Positions 25,059-33,739 of a DNA stretch of 64,000 nucleotides are shown here, piece by piece (position 1 is the stretch's first letter; each line of letters starts with the position of its first letter). The stretch covers positions 1 to 64,000 of the forward strand of contig DATNDG010000083.1 in assembly GCA_035553515.1 (NCBI GenBank), read 5' to 3'. The stretch is from DAHUYF01 sp035553515 (GTDB taxonomy: Bacteria > Pseudomonadota > Alphaproteobacteria > ATCC43930 > CGMCC-115725). Both the position numbers and the translations under genes were made by a program. The notes under the pieces were generated by a model, which was not told where the DNA came from, did no database searches, and saw only the letters and a list, made by a program, of their open reading frames with translations.

Positions 25059-26215
25059 GCGATCGGCGCCAGGATGCGGTCGCGCACCATCGCGGCCAGG
25101 CGCGCCACCTCCTCGTCGGGATGGCGCGCGGTGAACGTGAAGCGCAGCCGGGCCGTGCCCTCGGGCACGGTCGGCGGGCGGATCGCCGCGACAAGGAAGC
25201 CCGCCTCCGCCAGGACGCGCGACGCCGTCATTGTCCCGTCGACATCGCCCAGGATCAGCGGCACGATCGCGCTTGCCGGCTGCGGCAATCCGGTTGCGCG
25301 CGCGAAGGCTCGCGCCTTGGTGAGCGGCAAGGCGCAATAGTCGGGCTCGCGCGCGATCACGTTCAGCGCCGCAATCGCCGCCGCCACCGTGCCGGGTGCG
25401 AGGCCGGTCGAGTAGATGAAGCTGCGCGCGCGCGTGCGGATCAGGTCGACGACCGGACGCGAGGCGCAGAGATATCCGCCATAGGCGCCGACCGCTTTTG
25501 ACAACGTCCCCATCTGGAGCGGCACCTCGGCGGGCGGATTCTCCACATGCACGGAGCCGCGCCCGCCGCCGAGGACGCCGATGCCATGGGCGTCGTCGGA
25601 CATCAGCCAGGCATCATGGCGCCGCGCCAGCGCGGCAAGCGCCGAAAGCGGCGCCAGATCGCCGTCCATCGAGAAGACGCCGTCGGTCGCGATCAAGGCG
25701 TGCCGGTGCCGCTGCCGTTCCGCGACCAGCACTTCCTCGGCATGCGCCACATCGTTGTGCCGAAAGCGCCGCACCGTTGCGTCGCTGAGCCGGGCGCCCG
25801 CCCAGATGCACGCATGCGCCAATTCATCCACCAGCACGAGCGCGTCCTTTCCGGCGAGGGTCGGAATGATCCCGATATTGGCGAGATAGCCCGACCCGAA
25901 GACGCACGCGTCTTCGGTGCCCTTGAGCGCGGCAAGCCGCGCCTCCAGCTCGGCATAAAGCGGATGGTTGCCGGTGACCAGCCGCGACGCGCCGGCGCCG
26001 GCGCCGTAGCGGCGCGTCGCGGCTATCGCGGCCTCGATCACTTCCGGATGCGTGCTGAGGTTGAGATAGTCGTTGCAGCAGAAGGACAGCATGCGCCGGC
26101 CGTCCCGCAGCAGCCAGGGACCGTCCTCCCTTGCCGTACCGGCCAGGGAGCGGCGCAGGCCGCGTTCATCGAGCTCGGCGAGTTTGCGGATGGCGAAGGT
26201 ATCAAGGGAGAGCAT
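25055..26215 (-). CDS. bioF: 8-amino-7-oxononanoate synthase
   Basis: A 386-residue PLP-dependent alpha-oxoamine synthase that condenses pimeloyl thioester with alanine. The cofactor lysine is in MGTLSKAVGAYGG, the cofactor pocket shows DDAHGIGVLG, and FCCNDYLNLSTHP is the usual N-terminal motif. I set the start at ATG 26215; the frame continues upstream into the divergent promoter region. It heads a bioF-bioD pair divergent from bioA. bioB is not in the window. Confidence 0.92.
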   Translation of the reverse strand: MLSLDTFAIRKLAELDERGLRRSLAGTAREDGPWLLRDGRRMLSFCCNDYLNLSTHPEVIEAAIAATRRYGAGAGASRLVTGNHPLYAELEARLAALKGTEDACVFGSGYLANIGIIPTLAGKDALVLVDELAHACIWAGARLSDATVRRFRHNDVAHAEEVLVAERQRHRHALIATDGVFSMDGDLAPLSALAALARRHDAWLMSDDAHGIGVLGGGRGSVHVENPPAEVPLQMGTLSKAVGAYGGYLCASRPVVDLIRTRARSFIYSTGLAPGTVAAAIAALNVIAREPDYCALPLTKARAFARATGLPQPASAIVPLILGDVDGTMTASRVLAEAGFLVAAIRPPTVPEGTARLRFTFTARHPDEEVARLAAMVRDRILAPIA

Positions 26216-26353
26216 GAAGCCTCGCGCGAAGTAACATGACTTTTCTGTCGTGACGGGCCGAATATAGTGGACATCCCGGCCCGGCGCGCCGTTTTGCAAT
26301 CTTCGATGTCGCTTTGCGTGTGTCCGATCATAAAACCGAAGCGGAGTTGACCT
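26216..26353. promoter_or_regulatory. Divergent bioF / bioA control region
   Basis: The 138-base gap serves both biotin transcripts. It is AT-richer than its flanks. An imperfect inverted repeat, CATGAC and GTCGTG with a 6-base spacer near 26235-26252, lies close to the bioF start and could be an operator. I found neither the BioR palindrome known in alphaproteobacteria nor a BirA-type operator. Confidence 0.4.
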
Positions 26354-27625
26354 GTGTCCCGCGAGCGGCCCAATTGGTTTCAAGCCGGGTTTGACCATAT
26401 CTGGCTCCCCTACACGCAGATGAAGACGACGCCGGCGCCGCTGGCGGTGGCGCGCACCCACGGTTCGCGCATCGTGCTGGCGGATGGGCGGGAGCTGGTC
26501 GATGGCATCGCGTCATGGTGGACGGCGTGTCATGGCTACAATCATCCGGCGATCCGGAGAGCCGTGGCGGCGCAGCTCGAGGTGATGCCGCACGTCATGT
26601 TCGGCGGCTTGGTGCACGAGCCCGCACTCGCCCTCGCGCAACGGCTGGTGCGCCTGCTGCCCGGCGGTCTGGAGCGGGTCTTCTTCACGGATTCCGGCTC
26701 GGTCGCGGTCGAAGTCGCGATGAAGATGGCGACCCAGTACTGGCTCAACCGCGGCCTGCGCCATCGCAGCCGGTTTCTCGCCTTCAACGGCGCCTATCAC
26801 GGCGACACGATCGCGACCATGGCGGTATGCGACCCGCAGGAGGGGATGCACCGGCTGTTTCAGGGCCTGCTTCCGGAGCATGACATTATCGACTTGCCGC
26901 GCGACGAACCCAGCATTGGAGCCTTCGAGCGCTTCCTCGAGCGCCATGCCGACCGCCTCGCGGGCATCATCGTCGAACCGCTTGTACAGGGCGCGGGGGG
27001 CATGAAGTTTCACGCGCCCGACGTGCTGCGCCGTCTGCGCGACGCGGCCGACCGATACCAGTTGCTGCTGATCTTCGACGAGATCTTTACCGGATTCGGC
27101 CGCACCGGCGCGATGTTCGCCGCTGAGCAGGCCGGCGTCGCGCCCGACATTGTAACGCTCTCCAAGGCGCTGACCGGCGGCACCCTGGCGCTTGCGGCAA
27201 CGATCGCGAGCCGCCCGGTATTCGATTCCTTCTGGTCGGACGATCCCGCAAAGGCGCTGATGCACGGCCCTACTTACATGGCGAACGCTCTCGCTTGTGC
27301 GGCCGCCGACGCATCGCTCGAGCTCTTCGCGAAAGAGCCGCGGCTGGCGCAGATCGCCGCCATCTCGACCGCGTTGGCGCGCGGCCTCGCCCCCTGCCGC
27401 CGTCTCTCCCGCGTGCGCGATGTGCGCGTCCTCGGGGCCATCGGCGTCGTCGAGCTCGATCGCATTGACGATCTCAACGCGCTCAAGCGGGCGTTCGTGG
27501 AAGCCGGCGTCTGGGTTCGGCCGTTCGGGAACATCGTCTACCTCACTCCGGCCTTCACGATTGATCTCGAAGACCTCGCGCTGCTCACCGCGACGGTGAA
27601 TGAGGTCCTGCAGCACCACCTCTGA
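26354..27625 (+). CDS. bioA: Adenosylmethionine-8-amino-7-oxononanoate aminotransferase
   Basis: A 423-residue class III PLP aminotransferase that makes DAPA from KAPA, using SAM as amino donor. The cofactor lysine is in TLSKALTGGTLALAA, the cofactor Asp in LIFDEIFTGFGRTG, and the N-terminal IWLPYTQMK with SWWTACHGYNHPAI is diagnostic of BioA over other class III enzymes. It starts at a GTG with CGGAG 8 bases upstream and is divergent from bioF-bioD. Confidence 0.93.
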   Translation: MSRERPNWFQAGFDHIWLPYTQMKTTPAPLAVARTHGSRIVLADGRELVDGIASWWTACHGYNHPAIRRAVAAQLEVMPHVMFGGLVHEPALALAQRLVRLLPGGLERVFFTDSGSVAVEVAMKMATQYWLNRGLRHRSRFLAFNGAYHGDTIATMAVCDPQEGMHRLFQGLLPEHDIIDLPRDEPSIGAFERFLERHADRLAGIIVEPLVQGAGGMKFHAPDVLRRLRDAADRYQLLLIFDEIFTGFGRTGAMFAAEQAGVAPDIVTLSKALTGGTLALAATIASRPVFDSFWSDDPAKALMHGPTYMANALACAAADASLELFAKEPRLAQIAAISTALARGLAPCRRLSRVRDVRVLGAIGVVELDRIDDLNALKRAFVEAGVWVRPFGNIVYLTPAFTIDLEDLALLTATVNEVLQHHL

Positions 27626-27720
27626 GATCGAGGCGCCTTGAGAACCATCGAGGACGGCGCGCTTGACCCGGCCCCCCTCCACCCCACATCTTCTGCCAGC
27701 CCCTCCGCCACCCAGGCCCC

Positions 27721-28266
27721 ATGCGCGACGCCCAACCCGAAAGCTGGCACGGTACGACCATCCTCTGCGTCCGAAAGGATGGCAGGGTGGTGATCGCCGG
27801 GGACGGCCAGGTATCGATGGGCCAGACCATCGTCAAATCGAACGCCCGGAAGCTGCGCCGGCTGGGCAACGGCACGGTGGTGGCCGGCTTCGCCGGCGCC
27901 ACCGCCGACGCGCTGACCCTCTTCGAGCGGCTCGAGGCGAAGCTCGAGCAGCATCCGGGCCAGCTCTCGCGTGCCTGCGTCGAGCTCGCCAAGGATTGGC
28001 GCACCGACCGCTATCTGCGGCGACTGGAAGCGATGATGGCGGTGGCCGACCAGAAGGTCTCGCTCATCCTTTCCGGCACGGGCGACGTGCTCGAGCCCGA
28101 GGACGGGCTCATCGGCATCGGCTCGGGCGGCGGCTACGCCCTCGCCGCGGCGCGTGCGCTCGTCGATCAGCCGCTCGACGCCGAGGCGATCGCCCGGAAG
28201 GCAATGGCAATCGCCGCCGGCATCTGCGTCTACACCAATGACAAGGTCACTTTCGAAAGCCTATGA
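27721..28266 (+). CDS. hslV: HslV protease subunit
   Basis: A 181-residue peptidase of the HslUV (ClpQY) complex. Proteolysis should expose the first threonine of TTILCVRKDGRVVIAGDGQ after an 11-residue propeptide ending in HG; IGIGSGGGYALAAARAL is the conserved sodium-binding region. Its stop overlaps the hslU start (ATGA). Placement beside the his operon is common in alphaproteobacteria. Confidence 0.95.
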   Translation: MRDAQPESWHGTTILCVRKDGRVVIAGDGQVSMGQTIVKSNARKLRRLGNGTVVAGFAGATADALTLFERLEAKLEQHPGQLSRACVELAKDWRTDRYLRRLEAMMAVADQKVSLILSGTGDVLEPEDGLIGIGSGGGYALAAARALVDQPLDAEAIARKAMAIAAGICVYTNDKVTFESL

Positions 28267-29579
28267 CTTCGTTCAGCCCGCGCGAGATCGTCTCCGAGCT
28301 CGACCGTCACATCGTCGGTCAGAACGACGCCAAGCGCGCCGTCGCCATCGCGCTGCGCAACCGCTGGCGGCGCCAGCAGCTTCCGCCGGAGCTGCGCGAG
28401 GAGGTGCTGCCCAAGAACATCCTGATGATCGGCCCGACCGGCATCGGCAAGACCGAGATCGCGCGCCGGCTGGCGCGGTTGGCGCAGGCGCCCTTCATCA
28501 AGGTCGAAGCCACGAAGTTCACCGAAGTGGGCTATGTCGGCCGCGACGTCGAGCAGATCCTGCGCGACCTCGTCGAGATCTCGATCGCCATGACGCGCGA
28601 GCGGCTGCGCAAGGAAGTCGCCTCGAAGGCCGAGCTCCTCGCCGAGGAGCGCGTGCTCGACGCGCTGGTCGGGCAGAACGCCGCCGCCGACACGCGGCAG
28701 AAATTCCGCAAGATGCTGCGCGAGGGGCAGCTCGACGACCGCGAGATCGAGATCCAGGTGCAGGAGAATGCCGCGGCGAGCCTGCCGACCTTCGAGATCC
28801 CGGGCATGCCCGGGGCGCAGATGGGCATGCTCAATCTCGGCGACATCTTCGGCAAGGCCTTCGGCGGCCGGACCAAGCCGCGGCGCATGAATGTGCGCGA
28901 GAGCCATGCGGTGCTCATGGCCGAGGAGAGCGACAAGCTCCTCGATCAGGAGAAGGTGGTGAAGGAGGCGATCGCCGCGGTCGAGGAGAACGGCATCGTC
29001 TTCCTCGACGAAATCGACAAGATCTGCGCCCGCAGCGAGCAGCGCATCGGCGGCGATGTCAGCCGCGAGGGCGTGCAGCGCGACCTGCTGCCGCTCATCG
29101 AAGGCACCACGGTCGCGACCAAGCACGGCGCGGTCAAGACCGATCACGTGCTGTTCATCGCCTCGGGCGCCTTCCATCTCGCCAAGCCTTCGGACCTGCT
29201 GCCGGAACTGCAAGGGCGGCTGCCGATCCGCGTCGAGCTGAAGCCGCTGACGCGCGACGATTTCCGCCGCATCCTGACCGAGCCCGAGGCGAGCCTCATC
29301 AAGCAGTACAAGGCGCTGATCGGCACCGAGAGCCTCACCCTCGATTTCGCCGAGGAAGCGATCGACGAGATCGCGACATTGGCCGAGGAGATCAACACCA
29401 CGGTCGAGAATATCGGCGCGAGGCGGCTGCACACCGTGCTTGAGCGCCTGCTCGAAGAGGTGAGCTTCACCGCCTCCGACAGGCCGCCCGGCAGCAGCGT
29501 GCTGATCGACCGCGCCTATGTGCGCGAGCATGTCGGCAGTCTCGCCAAGAACGCCGACCTCTCGAAGTTCATCCTCTAG
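28263..29579 (+). CDS. hslU: HslU unfoldase ATPase
   Basis: A 438-residue AAA+ ATPase that unfolds substrates and feeds them to HslV. Walker A is MIGPTGIGKTEIARRLA, the pore loop lies in TEVGYVGRDVEQILRDL, Walker B is GIVFLDEIDKIC, and the C-terminus (DLSKFIL) is the tail that inserts into HslV. Length matches the family. Confidence 0.96.
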   Translation: MTSFSPREIVSELDRHIVGQNDAKRAVAIALRNRWRRQQLPPELREEVLPKNILMIGPTGIGKTEIARRLARLAQAPFIKVEATKFTEVGYVGRDVEQILRDLVEISIAMTRERLRKEVASKAELLAEERVLDALVGQNAAADTRQKFRKMLREGQLDDREIEIQVQENAAASLPTFEIPGMPGAQMGMLNLGDIFGKAFGGRTKPRRMNVRESHAVLMAEESDKLLDQEKVVKEAIAAVEENGIVFLDEIDKICARSEQRIGGDVSREGVQRDLLPLIEGTTVATKHGAVKTDHVLFIASGAFHLAKPSDLLPELQGRLPIRVELKPLTRDDFRRILTEPEASLIKQYKALIGTESLTLDFAEEAIDEIATLAEEINTTVENIGARRLHTVLERLLEEVSFTASDRPPGSSVLIDRAYVREHVGSLAKNADLSKFIL

Positions 29580-29582
29580 CCG

Positions 29583-30515
29583 TCACCCGGCGAAGGCCGC
29601 CAGCACCGCCGCGAGCGTCGCCACCGAGACGATATTCGACAGCACCACCGCGCCCGCCGAGCGGTCGACATAGACGCCGTAGCGCTGCGCCACGATGAAG
29701 GCGTTGAGTCCGATCGGCAGCGCCGCCGCCACGGTCGCCACTGCGAGGTCGAGCGGCGCTAGGCCCAGGGCACGGCCCAACAACCAGACGACCGTCGGCT
29801 GCAACAGCAGCTTCAGCGCGACGATGACGACGGTTTCGCCGGCGCCCGACCCCAAGCGGAACTGAGCGAGCGCGGCGCCCAGCGCGAAGAGCGCCGAAGG
29901 GCTTGCCGCCGCCGCCAACAACTCGACGAAATCGACGATGGCGCGCGGCAGCGGCCAGCCGGTGCTGCGCCAGCAGAAGCCCAGCACGATCGCACCGATG
30001 ATCGGGTTGGTAAGGAGCGCGCGTGCGGTGGCGTGAAGGCTGCGGCCGAGCTCGCCGCTTCCGCCGCGGCCGAGCTCGATGACCAGCGTCGCGAGCGTCA
30101 GCAGCACCATCGAATGGAGCGCGATGATCAACGTCATCGGCGCCAGCGCCGCCGGCCCGAAGGCGGCGAGCATCAGCGGCAGTCCCAGCTGCACGGTATT
30201 GCCGAAGGAGACGTTGATGGCGAGAACGCCCTGCGCCTTGAGATCGAGGCCGAAGCGCCAGCGGCCGATCAGCATGCCCAGGGCGAAGAGGGCCACCGCG
30301 CCGAGAAAATAGGCCGCGAGCACGCGGGGATCGCCACCCGCGCCGGCCTGGTCGATCGCGGCGCCGCGGAAGAGCAGCGCCGGCAGCGCCAGGTAATAGA
30401 CGAAATTGCCGAAGCCGCGCACCCCCTCGCGGGTGAAGAGACGGGTGCACGCCATGCCATAACCGAGCGCGATGAGGCCAAAGACCGGCAGAAGGATCGT
30501 GAGCACGCTCGCCAT
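29583..30515 (-). CDS. AEC-family transporter (auxin efflux carrier type)
   Basis: A membrane protein of about 310 residues with ten hydrophobic helices in two halves. ILLPVFGLIALGYGMA opens the first, and NTVQLGLPLML and the late ALPIGLNAFIVAQRYG are the conserved broken-helix regions of the AEC family, which exports small organic anions. It converges with hslU, 3 bases apart. I set the start at the ATG near 30515 that precedes the first helix. Confidence 0.8.
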   Translation of the reverse strand: MASVLTILLPVFGLIALGYGMACTRLFTREGVRGFGNFVYYLALPALLFRGAAIDQAGAGGDPRVLAAYFLGAVALFALGMLIGRWRFGLDLKAQGVLAINVSFGNTVQLGLPLMLAAFGPAALAPMTLIIALHSMVLLTLATLVIELGRGGSGELGRSLHATARALLTNPIIGAIVLGFCWRSTGWPLPRAIVDFVELLAAAASPSALFALGAALAQFRLGSGAGETVVIVALKLLLQPTVVWLLGRALGLAPLDLAVATVAAALPIGLNAFIVAQRYGVYVDRSAGAVVLSNIVSVATLAAVLAAFAG

Positions 30516-30671
30516 GGGCGGCGCAGTGATAGCGAGCAGCCGCGGCCGCTGCAAAACCGCTGCGGCAAGGGATAAAGAACAGCGCTGACATATGTATTGC
30601 GCGCCGCGGGCCGGAACTCCGGCGCGCGGCCTCGTGTTTCGCGAGGGAAAGCTTCGTCAGGAGCCCCTGCC

Positions 30672-31082
30672 ATGCGCCTCGCCTTGCCGCTCCTCGCCGC
30701 CGCCTGCGCCACGCTTGCCGCCTGCGCCGGCTCGCCCCAGCCGGTAAGCTCGGCCCCGCCCAGCGTCTCCTATCGGGTGCCGAACAACGATGCCGCGGCG
30801 ACCAGCGCCGAAGCGCAGAACTATTGCGCGCAATACGGCCATGCCGCGCAATATCGCGGCACCGAGGCGGCGCCGGAGGGCGAAGTCGCGGTCTATACCT
30901 GCGATGGCGTGCCGCAGGGCACGGTCGGCAGCACCGTGCCTCCGGCCGAGGGCAGCAGTGTTCCGCCGGGCGCGCTGGCGCCGGGCGTGGCGACGCCCTG
31001 CGCCGACGCGCTGCATCAGGATCGCCCGGGCGGCGCGGATTACCACGGCCCGCCGGTGGCCGGCTGTCCCGCGACGCGCTAG
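30672..31082 (+). CDS. Small lipoprotein
   Basis: A 136-residue exported protein with a lipoprotein signal peptide (LPLLAAACATLAAC, lipid-bearing Cys near residue 18). The mature part is low in complexity and carries four cysteines that could pair. AGGAG precedes the ATG. No function is suggested by the sequence. Confidence 0.65.
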   Translation: MRLALPLLAAACATLAACAGSPQPVSSAPPSVSYRVPNNDAAATSAEAQNYCAQYGHAAQYRGTEAAPEGEVAVYTCDGVPQGTVGSTVPPAEGSSVPPGALAPGVATPCADALHQDRPGGADYHGPPVAGCPATR

Positions 31083-31137
31083 CTCGCCTGCTCATCGGCC
31101 GTGCCGGGCACCGGCACAAAGCCCGACCGGCGGGAGC

Positions 31138-31170
31138 TTGACCTTTTAATATGCACATTATATACATCTT
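31138..31170 (+). promoter_or_regulatory. Truncated-haemoglobin promoter with NsrR-like operator
   Basis: A -35 TTGACC (31138-31143) and -10 TATACA (31161-31166) are spaced by exactly 17 bases. A 23-base palindrome at 31148-31170 covers the -10: left half AATATGCACAT, one central base, right half ATATACATCTT, symmetric at 8 of 11 pairs. The right half shares ATACATCTTTT with the NOR operator at 17014-17036. Two sites of the same form in one window, both over the -10, argue for a common regulator, most simply the NsrR encoded at 20363. Confidence 0.7.
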
Positions 31171-31237
31171 TTCGGCGGCGCACGCCGATCTCCCTCCTGG
31201 CGCCGCTGTTTTTTTCTAGGGCTTGACGAGGCAGAGG

Positions 31238-31717
31238 ATGAGCACCGATGCCGGCGCCGCGGCATTGCGGCGCAATCTTCTCGCTGCCGATATCTCGGAG
31301 CGCACCGGGATCGACGAGGCGCTGATCGAGCGCGTGGTGCGGAGCTTTTATGGCCGCGTCGCCCGCCACGAGGTTCTGGGCCCGATCTTCGCCACGCGCA
31401 TCGACGATTGGGAAGCGCATATCCGCCGGATGTGCGATTTCTGGTCGTCCGTCGCCTTGATGAGCGGGCGCTATCACGGCCAGCCGCTGGTGGCGCATTT
31501 CGGACTGCCGATCGAAGCGCATCATTTCGACCAATGGCTCGCGCTTTTCGCCGAAACCCTTGCCGAACTCTGCCGCCCCGAGGCCGCTCATCACTTCCTG
31601 GAGCGCGCCTATCGGATCGCCGCGAGCCTCGAGCTCGGCATCGCCGCGCGCGAAGGTCGCGCCTTGCCGCCGCGGACGCGGCGGCAGCCGCTGCCCGGCG
31701 GAGACCGTCCGTCGTGA
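31238..31717 (+). CDS. Group III truncated haemoglobin
   Basis: A 159-residue globin of the short two-over-two fold. It has the group III pattern: FYGRVARHEVLGPIF, the tryptophan-rich DFWSSVALMSGRYHGQPL, and the proximal histidine region HFGLPIEAHHFDQWLALF. Group III proteins such as Campylobacter Ctb are tied to nitric oxide and oxygen handling. The NsrR-like operator upstream agrees with that. A basic 25-residue tail is extra. The start is the ATG at 31238. Confidence 0.88.
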   Translation: MSTDAGAAALRRNLLAADISERTGIDEALIERVVRSFYGRVARHEVLGPIFATRIDDWEAHIRRMCDFWSSVALMSGRYHGQPLVAHFGLPIEAHHFDQWLALFAETLAELCRPEAAHHFLERAYRIAASLELGIAAREGRALPPRTRRQPLPGGDRPS

Positions 31718-31822
31718 CGTCGCCCGGTGCGCTGCGTGTTTGCGCCGGCGCAACGTCCCGCATCGTCAAGCGACGGTAATCTTCGCTCGTGCGGCGGCAT
31801 CCGACCGCCAGAGGAGAGCGGC

Positions 31823-31987
31823 ATGATTCAGGCTTTGCTCAAGGTCTTTCTCTTCCCCGGCAACTTCGTGTGCCGGCTGCTCAAGGCCGAAGGCGCCGAT
31901 GACCGCGCCATGATCCGCACCATGATCAACATGCTGGTCTGGAACGCCGTCGTCGTGGTCACGGCCGCGATCATCACGCTCAGATGA
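31823..31987 (+). CDS. Small single-helix membrane protein
   Basis: A 54-residue protein with an amphipathic N-terminus (MIQALLKVFLFPGNFVCRLL) and one C-terminal membrane helix (LVWNAVVVVTAAIITL). GAGGAGAG lies just before the ATG, so it is very likely translated. It sits 105 bases after the truncated haemoglobin and 22 before the next small gene, probably in one NO-responsive transcript. Function unknown. Confidence 0.65.
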   Translation: MIQALLKVFLFPGNFVCRLLKAEGADDRAMIRTMINMLVWNAVVVVTAAIITLR

Positions 31988-32009
31988 GCGGCGAGATCGG
32001 GCTCGTCCG

Positions 32010-32243
32010 ATGAGCCTCCACCCGGAGAAGACCGTCGAGATCGCCGATGACGTCGTCGGCGATGCGCCGCTCGTCGCCGAGAAGCTCGGCCTCTCGACCG
32101 AGACTTTCTGGCGCGAATTGAAGCGGGGGGCGATCTACGGCGTGGCCGAACGCGGCGAGGGCGAGGACGCGGGCAGGCTGCGGCTCACCTTTCGCTACGG
32201 GCTGCGCTCCTGGACGGCGGTTCTCGACGGCATGATCCACTGA
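32010..32243 (+). CDS. Small DUF6522-like protein
   Basis: A 77-residue acidic protein. The layout VEIADDVVGDAPLVAEKLGL followed by FWRELKRGAIYGVAERGEGED resembles small proteins annotated DUF6522, which I recall being found near denitrification and respiratory genes; that recall is weak. It is the last gene of the putative truncated-haemoglobin operon and converges with the next gene. Confidence 0.55.
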   Translation: MSLHPEKTVEIADDVVGDAPLVAEKLGLSTETFWRELKRGAIYGVAERGEGEDAGRLRLTFRYGLRSWTAVLDGMIH

Positions 32244-32274
32244 GGAGGCGCGATGCCGAGTTCCCGGCGCACGC

Positions 32275-32523
32275 TCAGCTCTTGGCGCCGGGCGTCCACT
32301 TGCGGATGTGGCGCTTGGGCTCCGGGTAACGCGAGGGCGCGACGCCGTCGCGGCCGAAATGGCGGACGAAATCGTCGTAGCGGCGGCGCAGCTCGGCGCG
32401 CTCGCCAGCCGTCATGTCCTGGAGATGGAGATGGGAAAGGTCGGCCTGGCGCAACCCGTCTGCGCTTGCCGCATCGGCGACACCGCCGCCCTCTTTCTGC
32501 CGTCGCGCCATATTCGGCAGCAT
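32275..32523 (-). CDS. Small hypothetical protein
   Basis: An 82-residue basic protein with no signal peptide or membrane segment. The middle, DMTAGERAELRRRYDDFVRHFGRDG, should be helical, and the last 20 residues are rich in Pro, Arg and Lys. The true start may be the ATG at 32511. Ribosome-site support is weak and I do not recognise a family. Confidence 0.45.
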   Translation of the reverse strand: MLPNMARRQKEGGGVADAASADGLRQADLSHLHLQDMTAGERAELRRRYDDFVRHFGRDGVAPSRYPEPKRHIRKWTPGAKS

Positions 32524-32578
32524 GGCCGAGAATGCTTAAGGCGCGGTTAAATCCGGGTTGCCCACAGATTTGCCGCGG

Positions 32579-32974
32579 TCAGGCGGCGGTGAGCTCGATC
32601 GGCTCGCGGCTGATCAGCCGGTCGACCCGGGTGAGCAGCACCTCGGGGTCGAACGGCTTTACCAGCACGCCGTCGGCCCCGAGCCGCTGCAGCATTTCGG
32701 CGAAATCGACGCTGCCGCTGTGGCGGAAGCCGGTCATCGCCAGGATCTTTGCGCGCGGCCGGTGGCGACGGATCTCCATGATCGTCTCGATGCCGTCGCG
32801 CTCGGGCATCATGATGTCGGTGATGACGAGCTCGGGCTCGGTTTCCTGCCAGAGCCGCACGCCTTCCTTGCCGTCGCTGGCACTGTAGGCGGCATATCCG
32901 GCGTCGTTGAGCGTCACCATGACGAGGCGGCGCATGACGGCGCTGTCGTCAATGACGAGGACACGAATACCCAT
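32579..32974 (-). CDS. Single-domain CheY-like response regulator
   Basis: A 131-residue receiver domain without an output domain. Acidic pocket Asp9-Asp10, phospho-acceptor Asp53 in ITDIMMPERDG, Thr81 and Lys106 are all present, so phosphorylation is expected. It probably relays phosphate in a branched pathway; no kinase is adjacent. I chose the ATG at 32974 because the receiver fold begins there; the open frame upstream is non-coding. Confidence 0.88.
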   Translation of the reverse strand: MGIRVLVIDDSAVMRRLVMVTLNDAGYAAYSASDGKEGVRLWQETEPELVITDIMMPERDGIETIMEIRRHRPRAKILAMTGFRHSGSVDFAEMLQRLGADGVLVKPFDPEVLLTRVDRLISREPIELTAA

Positions 32975-33165
32975 ACGGCAGAGCCCCTCGATGCCCAAAA
33001 GCCGCGGCAAGTTTAAGCGGAAATCGCAGCTCTCTGGAGATAAATCTCCTACAAATTTAGGCAAATTGCCGGCGAATTTCGCCGCGCTTCCAAGGAGACG
33101 GGGTATGCTCCGGCTCTCCTGGGGAGAGAAGCACAACCTCCGGGACGGAGAAGGAGAAAGCGAAC

Positions 33166-33738
33166 GTGCCAGGCGTGCTGCTGGACCAGCCGCTCGACGG
33201 GCTTTATCGGCACTGGCTGAGCAAGAAGCGCGGCCGGGCTTTGCCGCGCCGCGCCGATATCGATCCGCTGGAGATCCCCGGCGAGAGCTGGCCCCACACC
33301 ATGCTGCTCGACGTGATCTGGAACGCCGACGCGCCGCGCTTCCGCTATCGCCGGGTTGGCGACGTATTCTGGCGCGGCAGCGCGCGCGAGCCGACCGGCC
33401 GGTTCATTGACGAGGTGCTGACCGAGCGTGCCGGCTATCGCGACTACGTTCTCGGCATCTATGAGGAGATGGCGCGCCGCGCCGTGCCGATCTACACCGA
33501 GAACAGCTTCACCCTCGAGGGCCGCCCGGCACCGATGCGGGTGCGGCGCATCTCGCTGCCGCTGTCGAACGGCGGCGATCGCGTCGACATGGTGCTCGCG
33601 GGCCATATCTTCGAGCATGGCAAGCTCGCGCGCGACGTCGCCTTCTCGCTGGTGATCTCGCTGAAGGAACTGTGCCGCGTCGTGCTCGAGGAGCCGCAGG
33701 CGATCGACGCCGAGACGGCGCTGTCCGCGCCCGGCTGA
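33166..33738 (+). CDS. PAS-domain protein (PAS_5-like)
   Basis: A 190-residue soluble protein with one PAS-like domain typical of alphaproteobacteria (LYRHWLSKKRGRALPRRADID, then FRYRRVGDVFWRGSAREPTG). No effector domain follows. It starts at a GTG with AAGGAG upstream and is divergent from the CheY-like gene, which hints at a shared signalling function. Ligand unknown. Confidence 0.7.
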   Translation: MPGVLLDQPLDGLYRHWLSKKRGRALPRRADIDPLEIPGESWPHTMLLDVIWNADAPRFRYRRVGDVFWRGSAREPTGRFIDEVLTERAGYRDYVLGIYEEMARRAVPIYTENSFTLEGRPAPMRVRRISLPLSNGGDRVDMVLAGHIFEHGKLARDVAFSLVISLKELCRVVLEEPQAIDAETALSAPG

Positions 33739-33739
33739 C

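Noticed and set aside
26216..26353. Possible BioR or BirA operator between bioF and bioA
   Set aside because: Neither known consensus is present; only a weak inverted repeat is visible.
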